Assembly: GCA_937872895.1 (NCBI GenBank)
Contig: CALMUP010000013.1
Coordinates: 143,055-207,054 of the forward strand
Length of the DNA stretch: 64,000 nucleotides
Reading direction: 5' to 3'
Source: an uncultured Verrucomicrobiota bacterium
GTDB taxonomy: Bacteria; Verrucomicrobiota; Kiritimatiellia; CAIVKH01
Part shown: in pieces, positions 17,659-27,500 of the stretch
Layout of the letters: each line of letters begins with the position of its first letter
Numbering within the stretch: the first letter of the stretch is position 1
Translations under genes and position numbers: made by a program
Notes under the pieces: generated by a model
What the model was told of the DNA's origin: nothing
Databases searched by the model: none
The model's input: only the letters and a program-made list of their open reading frames with translations

Positions 17659-18936
17659 TCAGGGTTTGCTGACGTCGGGTTTGACGAGGTTCTTGAGGTG
17701 GCGGAAGGTGCCGCCGTTCTTGCGGGCGAGCTGGCGCAGGAAGGCTTCGTCCTCCTCGAGGGTCTCGTAGCCGATGACGTAGATGCGCGCGGGTTTGCGC
17801 TGTTGCTCGGCGTACTGCTTCTTCTGCAGGGCGTCGATGTAGTCGAGCATGCTTTCGCGCGGCATCTCGGGCCAGCGCAGGGAGGCGACGCCGTATTCGT
17901 TCTGCACCTGGGGCGGCAGGCCGCGGCGCGCGCGTTTCTTGTTTTCCTCTTCGAGCGCTTTCTGCTCGCGCAGCTTGGCCTCCTCGACCCTCTTCATCTC
18001 CGACTCGGACCAGTATTTCTCGCGCCAGGCCGCCCACTCCTCCTCGGTGAGGTGGCGCATCAGGCGCGGCTGGCCGTCGGTGATCATGAAGATCGCGTCG
18101 GCCTGCTGGGCCATCGCGGCGGCGAGGGCGAGGTCCTGCCGGGTGGTACCGCCCTTGTCGGCGCGGCCGACCTTGTAGGTGTCGATCTCGACGGCGAGTT
18201 CGGTGTTGGCCGAGTGGGTCTCCACCTGCCCGCCCGGCGTGTTGTAGCGGGAGAGCCAGGCGATGGCGTTCTGCTTGTTGTCATTGGAGGCGAGGACGAG
18301 GTTGTCCTTGAACTGGTCGTAGCTGTGGGCGAAGGCGCCGACGTTGAAGAAGGTGCCGGGCGAGAGGCCCTTGATCAGGCGGGCGAGTTCGTCGCGCACC
18401 AGCTTGAAGCCGTTGTAGCCGCCGCGGATGTCCTCGAGCATGCTCGAGGAGACATCGACGAGGATGAACACGCGTTCGCCCTGGGCGCGCACGCCGAAGA
18501 AGTTCACCGAGGACTGCCCGAGCGACAGGCCCTCGTTGCCCTGGCCGTCGCCGAGGCCGGTGCCGATGCCGGCGCTGGCGAAGTTGACCATGCGCGGGAT
18601 GTTCGGGTTCCTGATCGGGGCGACCTCGATCTTGAGGTCGGGCAGGGGCAGCTCGGAGAGGCGGTCGGCGGTGAGGCGCGGCTGGACCTGCGGGCGGCCG
18701 CTGCGTTTCTGCGTCTCCTGCACGTGGACCTTGTACTCGAGCTTGCGCGGCTCGATGGTGCGTTCGACCTCCGGCGGCGGCTCGAAGTTGACCTCGCGCC
18801 GGAAGAAGTACGAGTACAGCACGAGCGGGCTGGCCAGCAGCACGAGGCCGATGTGGAGCAGCAGGCTGAGGATGAACACGCGGTAGAGCAGCGAGCGCAC
18901 CTTCAGCGGTTTGGTGGCGGCGGGGGACGGGATCAC
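17659..18936 (-). CDS. VWA-domain membrane protein of the ExbBD operon
   Basis: 425 residues from a GTG at 18936 (GTGATC) that overlaps the stop of the preceding exbD-like gene by GTGA; GGGGAGGAAA precedes it. One N-terminal membrane helix (~15-38) is followed by a basic/acidic linker and a von Willebrand A domain with an intact MIDAS: DVSSSM (~158), a later Thr/Asp region, and MITDGQPRL. The C-terminal third is charged and helical (EEEWAAWREKYWSESEMKRVEEAKLREQ region), ending in RKNGGTFRHLKNLVKPD. VWA domains bind protein ligands through a metal ion. Being last in an energised ExbB/ExbD operon suggests a periplasmic partner of that complex. Confidence 0.85.
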   Translation of the reverse strand: MIPSPAATKPLKVRSLLYRVFILSLLLHIGLVLLASPLVLYSYFFRREVNFEPPPEVERTIEPRKLEYKVHVQETQKRSGRPQVQPRLTADRLSELPLPDLKIEVAPIRNPNIPRMVNFASAGIGTGLGDGQGNEGLSLGQSSVNFFGVRAQGERVFILVDVSSSMLEDIRGGYNGFKLVRDELARLIKGLSPGTFFNVGAFAHSYDQFKDNLVLASNDNKQNAIAWLSRYNTPGGQVETHSANTELAVEIDTYKVGRADKGGTTRQDLALAAAMAQQADAIFMITDGQPRLMRHLTEEEWAAWREKYWSESEMKRVEEAKLREQKALEEENKKRARRGLPPQVQNEYGVASLRWPEMPRESMLDYIDALQKKQYAEQQRKPARIYVIGYETLEEDEAFLRQLARKNGGTFRHLKNLVKPDVSKP

Positions 18937-19394
18937 GGGCTTTCCTCCCCGTCGCCGAGGCCGATCGAGACGAAGGTGATGTCGGCGCCGGCGGCCGCGT
19001 TCAGCACGTCCATCAGCCGCTGGTGGTCGGATTTGCCGGAGGCCTGCACGGTGAGCAGGGCGCGGGCGTTGGCAAGGTCGCTGGCCTGCTTGAAGCGGGT
19101 GAGGGTGGCGGTGAGCTGGGGCATGTCGCGCGAGGCGGGATCGTCGTAGAACTGGTTGTTCAGCAGCACGCGGCCGTCGGGGAGGATCTCGACGATCTGT
19201 TCGTCGGGCAGGGCGAGTTGTTCGGTCTGCTGGATGCGGCCGGGCAGGCGGATGCCGAGGTCGGTCTCGAACTTCTGCAGCGACGAGGTGACCATGAAGA
19301 AGATCAGCAGCAGGAAGACGACATCGATCAGCGCGGCCATCGGCATCTCGTCGCCGTCGCCGGGGGTGATCAGGCTGTGGAGGTTGATCTTCAT
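18933..19394 (-). CDS. ExbD/TolR-family biopolymer transport protein (second copy)
   Basis: 153 residues. Start at MKINLHSLITPGDGDEMPM (19394), 4 nt after the first exbD stop; an upstream in-frame ATG at 19421 would overlap that gene. The single TM contains the family Asp in AALIDVVFLLLIFFMV, and a periplasmic domain follows. ExbD/TolR proteins form the rotor-like stator subunit with ExbB/TolQ and couple the proton gradient to envelope work. Two different ExbD chains in one operon suggest a hetero-dimeric ExbD, known for some TonB systems. Confidence 0.93.
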   Translation of the reverse strand: MKINLHSLITPGDGDEMPMAALIDVVFLLLIFFMVTSSLQKFETDLGIRLPGRIQQTEQLALPDEQIVEILPDGRVLLNNQFYDDPASRDMPQLTATLTRFKQASDLANARALLTVQASGKSDHQRLMDVLNAAAGADITFVSIGLGDGEESP

Positions 19395-19398
19395 CGGG

Positions 19399-19806
19399 TC
19401 AGTCGCCGGTGTAGGTGGCAAAGATGATGTCGGAGACGCCGGCCTCGGCGGCGGTGCGCATCACCGCGCGCACGTGCTCGTGAGGGGTCTTGCGGTCGGC
19501 GCGCAGGAACAGCTTGAAGTTCGGGTTCTCGGCGAGGCGGGTGCGGGCGAGGTCGCCGAGCTGGTCGAGGGTGACCGGTTGCGCGCCGGCGAAGAGATCG
19601 CCGTTCGGCTTCACGGTGATGGTGCCGCGGCCGCTCGGGTCCTCGGGGCGCACGGCGTGGTTCGCCACCGGGATCTCCACCGGCACGCGTTCCTGCTGGT
19701 TCATGTCGGCGGCGACCATGAAAAAGATGATCAGCAGGAACACGACGTCGATCATCGGCGCCATCTGGAAGGCGGCCGGCGGATCGTCTGGCATCTGGAG
19801 TTTCAT
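19399..19806 (-). CDS. ExbD/TolR-family biopolymer transport protein (first copy)
   Basis: 135 residues. MAPMIDVVFLLIIFFMVA is the single membrane helix with the proton-pathway Asp; the periplasmic domain ends with RAVMRTAAEAGVSDIIFATYTGD, typical of ExbD. It lies 30 nt after the exbB/tolQ stop and 4 nt before the second exbD. It would form the proton-driven complex with the neighbouring ExbB. Whether it serves TonB, Tol-Pal or a separate gliding/surface machine is not shown by sequence; no TonB or Pal gene is in the window. Confidence 0.94.
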   Translation of the reverse strand: MKLQMPDDPPAAFQMAPMIDVVFLLIIFFMVAADMNQQERVPVEIPVANHAVRPEDPSGRGTITVKPNGDLFAGAQPVTLDQLGDLARTRLAENPNFKLFLRADRKTPHEHVRAVMRTAAEAGVSDIIFATYTGD

Positions 19807-19836
19807 GCGCGGGTTCCGGAGAGGGGGGCGCGGGGG

Positions 19837-20616
19837 TTATTCCTCGGCGACGCCGCGGCTGGCCGCGTGCAGCGATTCGAGGATGTCGCCGCAGGCGCGG
19901 TTCATGCCGGCGACGATGGCGGTGAAGCGGTTGCGGAAGTAGAAGTAGGCGACCATCACCGGGATGCCGATGATCAGGCCGGTGGCGGTGGTGATCAGCG
20001 CCTCGGAGATGTTGTCGGCGAGCAGTTCGGGTTTGCCCATGCCGCCGAGGGCCATGGCCTGGAAGGCCTTGATCATGCCGGAGACGGTGCCGAGCAGGCC
20101 GATCATCGGGCTGATGGTGGCGATGACGGAGAGGTAGTTGATCGGCTGGAGATGGGTGGCGACCTCCTGCAGCGAATATTCCTCCATGCCCTTCTCGATC
20201 GAGCTGATGTGGAGTTCGCCGCTCTTGATGCGGTCGAGGCCGGCCTGGACGATGTTGGTCACCGGGGCGGGGTTCGAGACGCAGAGCATGCGGGCGCGTT
20301 CGATGTCGAGGTCGGCGACGGCGGTCTTGATCTGGTCGATGATCTCCGGCTTGAGCATCTTCGACGGGCGGATGACCAGGGCGTTGTAGATGGCGAGGCC
20401 GATGCCGAACAGCGAGCAGAGGCCGAGCGGCCACATCGTCCAGCCGCCGGCCTTGAGCATGCCGCCGAAGGTCAGTTGCTGGCCGGCGGCGGGGGTGGCT
20501 GGTGCCGCGGCGGCGACGGGCGCGGCGGGTTCGGGCGCGGCGGGTTGCGCGATCGCGAGGGAGGCGACGGCGAGCAGCAGCGCAGCGGCGAGGGGGAGGA
20601 GGCGGGTTGTTTTCAT
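19837..20616 (-). CDS. MotA/TolQ/ExbB proton channel protein with exported N-terminal extension
   Basis: 259 residues from the ATG at 20616, which overlaps the preceding stop as ATGA. An N-terminal signal peptide (MKTTRLLPLAAALLLAVAS) and an Ala/Pro-rich linker (~23-48) precede three membrane helices; the core LSVIATISPMIGLLGTVSGMIKAF and ISEALITTATGLIIGIPVM is diagnostic for ExbB/TolQ. It forms the inner-membrane proton channel with the two ExbD proteins downstream. The signal peptide plus linker is common in PVC and Bacteroidetes ExbB and absent in E. coli TolQ. Confidence 0.94.
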   Translation of the reverse strand: MKTTRLLPLAAALLLAVASLAIAQPAAPEPAAPVAAAAPATPAAGQQLTFGGMLKAGGWTMWPLGLCSLFGIGLAIYNALVIRPSKMLKPEIIDQIKTAVADLDIERARMLCVSNPAPVTNIVQAGLDRIKSGELHISSIEKGMEEYSLQEVATHLQPINYLSVIATISPMIGLLGTVSGMIKAFQAMALGGMGKPELLADNISEALITTATGLIIGIPVMVAYFYFRNRFTAIVAGMNRACGDILESLHAASRGVAEE

Positions 20617-21608
20617 CGGGAGGCTCCGGGTGCGGTGGTCGTGATGGCGTGAGCGGTGGTGTTGGTCAGAACGGGCAGGCGGCCGAGGTCGCGGGTGGCG
20701 TCGGCGGCGAACGGCGAGGACGGGAACAGGGTGGTCACGCGCTGGTAGAGGTTCGAGGCGGCGGTGGTCAATTCGGCGGCGTTCAGCGGCGGGGTGGGCG
20801 GCGGTTCCTCGCCGGCCTTGCGGAGCACGACAGGCGGGTGGGCTTCGTCGAAGGCGGCGGTGGCGGCGAGCCGGTGGTAGGCGGCGGCGGTGCGGAAGAG
20901 CGACTCGGGGTAGAGTTCGTGGTCGATGCGGGCCAGCGCGGTGGCGCGGGCGGCGAGGTCGATGGTGCGGGTGTCGTTGGTGTCGGCGGTGGCGACGATC
21001 ACCGCCGCGAGGGCGGCGGGCATGAAGCCTTCGTGGCGCGGGTCGTCGATGGTCAGGCCCTCGATCAGGGCGCGGGCTTCGTTCGGCTGCTGGTTGCGGG
21101 CGAAGCCGTAGGCCAGCCAGGCCAGCGCCTGCTCGCGGATGGCTAGTTCGGCGTGGTTGGTCATGGCGCGGTACACGGACATGGCGGCGGTCCAGGCGTT
21201 GTCGCGGCGGAGCCACCCGGCGTACGTGAAGGCGTGGGGCACGACGCCGTCGGTGGGCAGGTCGAGGTAGGGCAGGATCGGGACGATGACAACGCGCATC
21301 TGGCGGGCGGCTTCGGCGGTGTTGCCGGAGGCGGCGGCGGCTTCGGCCCGGCCGACGGCGTCCGCGGGCAGGTTGAAGGCGAGGCGCCGCACGTCGGCGG
21401 TGTCGTAGGTGATGCTGCTGCCGGTCGCGTCGTTCAGGCGCGCGTGCAGGGTATTGCCGCGGCGGGCGGTCAGCACGATGTCGGTCGCGCCGGGCAGGTT
21501 CTTCAGCGCGATGCGCGCGGGGAGGTCGGCGCGCTGGGCCGGCGCGGAGGCGGTGGCGAGCAGGGCGGCGAAGGCCGTGGCGGCGAGGCGCATGGAGGTT
21601 CGGGTCAT
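20613..21608 (-). CDS. Exported helical-repeat protein of the ExbBD operon, function unknown
   Basis: 331 residues. A signal peptide (MTRTSMRLAATAFAALLATASA) precedes a short beta region (IVLTARRGNTLHARLNDATGS) and then about seven helical hairpins of TPR/Sel1 type (AFTYAGWLRRDNAWTAAMSVYRAM; ALAWLAYGFARNQQPNEARALIEGL). It overlaps both neighbours as ATGA (start with the TPR gene, stop with exbB), so it is translationally coupled. It is probably a periplasmic scaffold of the complex. I do not recognise a named family. Confidence 0.8.
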   Translation of the reverse strand: MTRTSMRLAATAFAALLATASAPAQRADLPARIALKNLPGATDIVLTARRGNTLHARLNDATGSSITYDTADVRRLAFNLPADAVGRAEAAAASGNTAEAARQMRVVIVPILPYLDLPTDGVVPHAFTYAGWLRRDNAWTAAMSVYRAMTNHAELAIREQALAWLAYGFARNQQPNEARALIEGLTIDDPRHEGFMPAALAAVIVATADTNDTRTIDLAARATALARIDHELYPESLFRTAAAYHRLAATAAFDEAHPPVVLRKAGEEPPPTPPLNAAELTTAASNLYQRVTTLFPSSPFAADATRDLGRLPVLTNTTAHAITTTAPGASR

Positions 21609-24364
21609 AGCAGGGCCGCCAATCGTTGCCCGGCGGTGCGGGCGGGTTCGGTGGCGCGCATGGCCTCGTTGGCGAGCATCTCCTCGTAGGTGGCGATGGC
21701 TTCGCGGCGGCGGTTCAGTTTCTCGAGCACGAGGCCGCTTTGCAAGTAGGCTTTCGCGGCCCATTCGGGGTAGCCGCCGTAGAGGATGTACACGCGCTGG
21801 TAGTAGGCAAAGGCTTCCTGCAGCTTGCCTTGCTGCTCGAGCAGGGTGCCGATGCGGAAGAGCGATTCGGGCCAGAGCGGGCCGCGCCATTCGCGGATCT
21901 CGAGGATGCGCAGGTAGTCCTTGATCGCCTCGTCGGTGCGGCCGGCGGCGGCCTTCAGGTCGGCGGCGTGTTTCAGCGCGGCGCCGGCGTGCGGGCCGGT
22001 GGGGAACTGGTCGAACAGGCGTTCGTAGAGGGCGAGAGCGCGGGCGGGGTCGCCGCGTTCGGTGGCGAGGGCGGCCCAGGTGGCGAGGGCGTCCTCGACC
22101 CACGGGCTTTCCGGGAATTCCTCGACGGCTTTTTCGAGCGCGGTGACGGCGAGCTCGGGCTGGGAGGTGCGGGCGGTGCGGCCGATCCATTCCAGCACGG
22201 CGGGGGAGGCGTGGCGGAGGTCGGTGTCGGCGAACGGGGCGGGGGCGGGTTCGCTGCAGAAGTCGGCGAGGGCCCAGGCGTAGCGGAGGCGGGCGGCGTC
22301 GGATTTCGCCTCGGTGGCGGCGGCGTATTCGGTGCGGAGCCAGTCGGTCGGCGGGGCGCCGCGCAGGTCGCGGTGGGCGGTGATCCAGTCGCGCAGGATC
22401 AGGTCGATGCCGAGGGCGGTGTGGCGGTGGGCATAGCGGCGCACGGCGTCCTCGTAGGTGGCCAGCATGCCATCGGTATCGCCCTGCATCTTGCGGGCGA
22501 AGCCGAGCCGGTGCAGGGCTTCGGTGTACTGGCCGTCCAGCCGGTAGGTGGCGAGGTATTCGTCGAAGAACGCGGCGAGGTCGGCGTAGCGTTCCTGCAG
22601 TTCGAGGATCTTGCCGACCTGGAAGGCGGCGTAGTTGATCTGCTGCATCTGGTCGGTGTGGGCGGGCACGAGGCGGTACTGCTCGAGTGCGTCGGCGAGG
22701 CGGCCTTCGGCGCCGGCGATGTCGCCGAGGAAGGCGTGAGCCTCGCTGCGCAGCACGCTGGCCGGGTAGGTCTCGATGAACGAGGTGAAGCGGTCGCGGG
22801 CGGTGTCGAATTCGGCGAGGCCGTACGAGGCCACGCCGACGCGGAAGCGGGCGTCCTCGACGTAGGGGCCGCCGATGTAGCGGGCGACGAATTCGCTGAA
22901 GGCGTCGCGGGCCTTCTCGTACTCCTGGCGGAACAGGTGGGTCATGCCGATCCAGTAATGGGCGCCCTCGTCGGATTCGCTGTCGGGGAATTTCGCGCGG
23001 ACATCGGTGAAGGCGACCAGGGCCTGGGCGAGGTCGCCCTGCTGGAACAGGCTGTAGCCGGAGATGAAGAGCAGGCGGTCCTGGAACGCGTGTTCGGGGT
23101 TCTGGGCGAGGGCGCGTTCGACGAGGGCGATGGCGTCGGCGAACTCCTTGCGGTTCAGGTGCAGGTTCGCGAGGGTCAGGGTCACCTCGTCGAAGAAGTC
23201 CCCGGGGCCGAAGGTGTCGATGAAGGCGTAGCCGAACTCGCGGGCGCGGTCGTGCATGTTCAGTTCGCCGGCGAGGGCGAAGGCGCTGTAGAGGGCCTGG
23301 CGGGCGTGTTCGCTGTCGGGCAGGGTTTTCCAGATCGACCAGAAAGTCCAGAACGCCTCCCATTTACGGTTCAGTTCCACGTACGACTGACCCTTGCGGA
23401 AGAACAGCTCCTCGGTGTAGCTGTCGCGGTCGGCGATGTCGGCGCGTCCGGCCTTCAGGGTGCGCAGCCGGTGGCGCAGGGCGGCGGCGGCTTCGAGGTC
23501 GGTGGTGACGGCGCGGCTGCGCAGGTTCGCTTCCGTCGTGGCGATCTGTTCCTCGTGCCAGGCGAGCAGTTCCTCCTTGGTCAGGGCGAGCTGGTAGAGG
23601 AGCAGGGCGTCGTCGAAGCGGCTGGCGTGGAAGGCGGTATCGCCGCCGTGGATCAGCAGGATGTTGAAGTCGGCCTCGTAGCGGGCGCCGGTCACGGCCA
23701 GCAGTTGGGGCAGCAGGGTGACGATGCGGTCGACCTGTTCGAGGGCCAGGTGGGCGCGGACGAGCAGGGTGGCGGCTTCGCTGCGGCGTTGCGGGTCGCG
23801 GGCCTGGGCGAGCAGGGTTTCCAGCAGCGGGACGGCTTCCTCCCAGCGGCCCAGCTTGGCGAGAGCGGCGGCTTCCTTCGCGGTGATTTCGTCGCGGGCG
23901 CGGCCGCGCAGGGTATAGGCGGTGCGGACCTTCCGGTAGGTCGCCGCCGCGGCGCTGGTATCGTCCAGCGCGGTATAGCTGTCGCCTAACCATTCCAGCG
24001 CGAGGGCGGCATCGGCGGCATCGGGGAATTTCGCCGCGTATTTCTTGAGCACCTCCACGGCTTCGTCGAAGGTTTCCTGCTGCATGTAGGCGGCGCCGGC
24101 CAAGTAGTACATCCGCTCGAGTTCCTTGTCGAACTTCGCGCCCTTCGACGACTCGTAGCGGCGGATCAACTCCTCCAGGTACGGAATCGCCTCGGTCAGG
24201 CGTCCGCCGGTGGTCATCCGGGTTACGGTAAAGCGGAGATCTGAGGAAAGAGCGTCGGGGATGGCCGTCGCGGGAACTTCGGACTGGGCCGGTGCAAATT
24301 GTGCGAAAGCGAGAAAAGCCGCCGCCAGCCAACCAGACCGTTTAGATGTCCGTGCTACAACCAT
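21605..24364 (-). CDS. Large exported TPR protein, first gene of the ExbBD operon
   Basis: 919 residues. An N-terminal signal peptide (GWLAAAFLAFAQFAPAQ) is followed by roughly twenty tetratricopeptide-type helix pairs over the whole length (AGAAYMQQETFDEAVEVLKKYAAKFP; GMTHLFRQEYEKARDAFSEFV; ARALALYERLFDQFPTGPHAGAALKHA). The ATG at 24364 follows AAGGGAG. TPR proteins of this size act as periplasmic scaffolds. Placement at the head of an ExbB-ExbD-ExbD-VWA operon suggests the set builds one envelope machine. Confidence 0.87.
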   Translation of the reverse strand: MVVARTSKRSGWLAAAFLAFAQFAPAQSEVPATAIPDALSSDLRFTVTRMTTGGRLTEAIPYLEELIRRYESSKGAKFDKELERMYYLAGAAYMQQETFDEAVEVLKKYAAKFPDAADAALALEWLGDSYTALDDTSAAAATYRKVRTAYTLRGRARDEITAKEAAALAKLGRWEEAVPLLETLLAQARDPQRRSEAATLLVRAHLALEQVDRIVTLLPQLLAVTGARYEADFNILLIHGGDTAFHASRFDDALLLYQLALTKEELLAWHEEQIATTEANLRSRAVTTDLEAAAALRHRLRTLKAGRADIADRDSYTEELFFRKGQSYVELNRKWEAFWTFWSIWKTLPDSEHARQALYSAFALAGELNMHDRAREFGYAFIDTFGPGDFFDEVTLTLANLHLNRKEFADAIALVERALAQNPEHAFQDRLLFISGYSLFQQGDLAQALVAFTDVRAKFPDSESDEGAHYWIGMTHLFRQEYEKARDAFSEFVARYIGGPYVEDARFRVGVASYGLAEFDTARDRFTSFIETYPASVLRSEAHAFLGDIAGAEGRLADALEQYRLVPAHTDQMQQINYAAFQVGKILELQERYADLAAFFDEYLATYRLDGQYTEALHRLGFARKMQGDTDGMLATYEDAVRRYAHRHTALGIDLILRDWITAHRDLRGAPPTDWLRTEYAAATEAKSDAARLRYAWALADFCSEPAPAPFADTDLRHASPAVLEWIGRTARTSQPELAVTALEKAVEEFPESPWVEDALATWAALATERGDPARALALYERLFDQFPTGPHAGAALKHAADLKAAAGRTDEAIKDYLRILEIREWRGPLWPESLFRIGTLLEQQGKLQEAFAYYQRVYILYGGYPEWAAKAYLQSGLVLEKLNRRREAIATYEEMLANEAMRATEPARTAGQRLAALL

Positions 24365-24561
24365 GCGCTCCCTTCGTCCTTGTAGCGCTTTACTGTGGTC
24401 GCTTTTCCCTCAAACTCAAGAAAAACTAACGAAAAGTTCATCGAGCGGGGCGACCTGTTTTCCATCTTTCGCGAAGGGCGGGCTTTACAGAGGCAACCCC
24501 TTGTATCACAATATCAAAAAGGATAACGGCGGTCGGCGTTTGTCGGCGACCGAATAGTTTC

Positions 24562-27500
24562 ATGACCCACCGCACGAAAATACCCGCTGCAGGTTCGGGC
24601 GCGTCCGCGCGTACGGTTGAGTCGCTTATCTTGATCGGGATCGTGTTGTTCGGGATTTGTCTGACCGTGTGGCGGTATCATCAGGTGGATGCCCGGATGC
24701 GCGAGTCGTTGCTGGAGCGCACCACGCTGATCTCCTGGGCGTTGCGCGCGGACCACATTGCATCGTTGCATGGATCGGAGCGCGATCTCGCGACGCCGCT
24801 TTACGCGATGATCAAGGAGCAGTTGACCGAGGCGCGCACCCTGCATCCGTGCATTCGTTTTATTTATGTGATGCGGCGGGATGCATCCGCGCGGGTGGTG
24901 TTCCTTGTTGATTCCGAACCTGCCGTATCCGCTGATTACTCGCCGCCCGGACAAGTGTACGAGGAGGCGGTTGCGGACGTGCACCGCGTGTTCGATCGAG
25001 GCCAGCCCGTTACCGTTGGACCCATGGTTGATCGCTGGGGAACGTGGTTGAGCGCCTTCGTCCCGCTGTTTCATCCGCATAACAACGCGTTGGTGGGTGT
25101 ATTGGGAGTGGACATCGATGCGTCGCAATGGCGTTTGGACAAGATGCGCGGGGCCATGCCTCCGATTGTCGCGACGATGGTGCTGTTGGGGCTTGCCCTG
25201 GTGTTCTTTCGCTTGCGCCGTTTGTCCGAAACACGAACCCTGCTGTGGCGGTGGGAGGTCATTGTGGCCTCCGTGTTCGGGTTTGTCCTGACCGTGGCGC
25301 TTTCCCTGGCGATCAATGAGAACGAATTGTGGAAACACAACCAGGCGTTTCGTCGGGTGGCCACCGTACAGGCCAGCTCGCTCCAGCAGTTGTTGTTCCG
25401 GTTGGGCGACAATTACCTGGAAGGGGTGGGGCGGTTCTTTGATGGCAGCAATTTTGTCGATCGCGAGGAGTTCCGCCAATACATCGGTTACCTGCTGAGC
25501 CGCCCGTATGCGCGTTCATGGTTGTGGGTGGTGGCGGTCATGCCGGGCGAGCGCGAGGGGTTTGTTTCCGCAGTGCGCGCGAACGGCATGGACGGGTATG
25601 AGGTCTGGTCCCTGGATGGAGGGCGGCGGCGTACGATTTCCGATACCGGGAGCCTGCATTATGCGGTGTGTTATGTGCAGCCGCAGGGCGAGAAGAATGC
25701 CTGGGTTGGTTATGATCTGGCGACCGAGCCGGCGTTCCGGATGGCGATCGAGGGGGCCCGGAACACCGGGATGCTGACGGCTTCACCGGCCGACTTCTAT
25801 CCGGGCCTTGGTGATGGATTGATGAGTGTGGTGTTTCGTCCGGTGTTCCACCACGGGGAACCCGGGCGGTTGTCCGGCTTGGCCGCCTCGGTGATCGATA
25901 TGCAGGTGTTGTTGCAACGGGCCTTGAGCCGGGAAAGCGCCTCGTCGGATCCGATTTCGTACGTGGAGTTCTACGAACTGCTGCCGGACCGGGAACCGGT
26001 ATTCCTGGCCGCGAGTGATGGTTCCACCCGCAAGGGCCATTTGTTGTCGGCGACCCGCGACAAGCGGGGCATTGACGGCCTGATGGCCTTCTCCGCCCCG
26101 GTGTTCGCCTTTGGCCGCACCTATGCGGCGGTTGCCTTGCCGGAGGCCGGATTCCTCAACCTCCATCCGGCGCGCGAGGGATGGCGTGCCTTTGCCATGG
26201 GCATCGCGCTGACTGTGCTCGGATCCACCCTGATCGGCCTGCTGGCCACCCGCCGGGCCCGCCTTGAGCAGCAGGTTGCCGAGCGAACATCCGCCCTGCG
26301 ACGGAGCGAGGAAAGCTACCGCGGCCTGTTCAACGCGATCCAGCAATCGATCTACATCCAGGATGCCCAGGGGTGTTTTGTCGATGTGAACGAGGGCGCG
26401 GTGACTCGTTATGGATACGCGCGCGAGGAGTTCATCGGTCGCACGCCGGGATTTCTCGCGGCACCGGGCCGCAACGACATGGCCATGGTTGAGCGGTGCT
26501 TCCGGGATGCGTGGGCCGGGCATCCGCAGTATTTCGAGTTCTGGGGCCGGACCAAGTCTGGCGAGGAGTTTCCCAAGGAGGTCTGGTTGTGCAAGGGCAC
26601 CTACCTCGGGCAGGATGTGGTGATCGCGATGGCCTCGGACATCTCCGACCGCAAACGCTCGGACGAGGAGAACCGGCGGTTGCAGTCCCAGTTGCTGCAA
26701 TCGCAGAAGATGGAGTCGATCGGCCGGCTGGCCGGCGGCGTGGCCCACGATTTCAACAACATGCTGCAGGCGATCATCGGCAACGCCAACCTGGCCAAGA
26801 TGGAGACGCCCCCCGGCTCGGCGCTTGCCGACTTCCTGACCGAGATCGAGCTCTCCGCACACCGCTCTGCCCGCCTGACCCGTCAATTGCTCGCCTTCGC
26901 CAGCAAGCAGACGGTGCAACCGCGCATCCTCGACCTCAACGACACCGTCGCCGGCATGCTGAAGATGCTGCAGCGGCTGATCGGCGAGAACATCCAGTTG
27001 AACTGGAAGCCGGGACCGAACCTGTGGCCGGTGAAGATCGACCCCGGCCAGATCGACCAGATCCTCGCCAACCTCGCGGTCAATGCGCGCGATGCGATCC
27101 GCGATACCGGGCACATCGAGATCGCCACCGAGAATTATGTGTGCAATCCGGATGAATGCCACCGCTCCTGTACGCGGTGCCGCCCCTGCCGGTACGTGGT
27201 GATCCAGGTGCGCGACGACGGGTGCGGCATGACCGACGAGGTGCGCCAGCACCTGTTCGAACCGTTCTTCACCACGAAGGAGCCGGGCAAGGGAACCGGC
27301 CTCGGCCTGGCCACCGTGTTCGGCATCGTGCACCAGAACGACGGCGTGATCGAGGTGGACTCCACCCCCGGCGTGGGCAGCACGTTCCGCATCATGCTGC
27401 CGATGATCGACACCCACCAGGTCCCGCAGCCCGCGGCACCGGAGGCGCAGGACACCCTGTCCGGACGCGAGACCGTGCTGCTGGTCGAGGACGAGGCGGT

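Noticed and set aside
24365..24561. Bidirectional promoter between the TPR operon and the CHASE kinase
   Set aside because: I could not find -35/-10 pairs at acceptable spacing on either strand, so none is listed.
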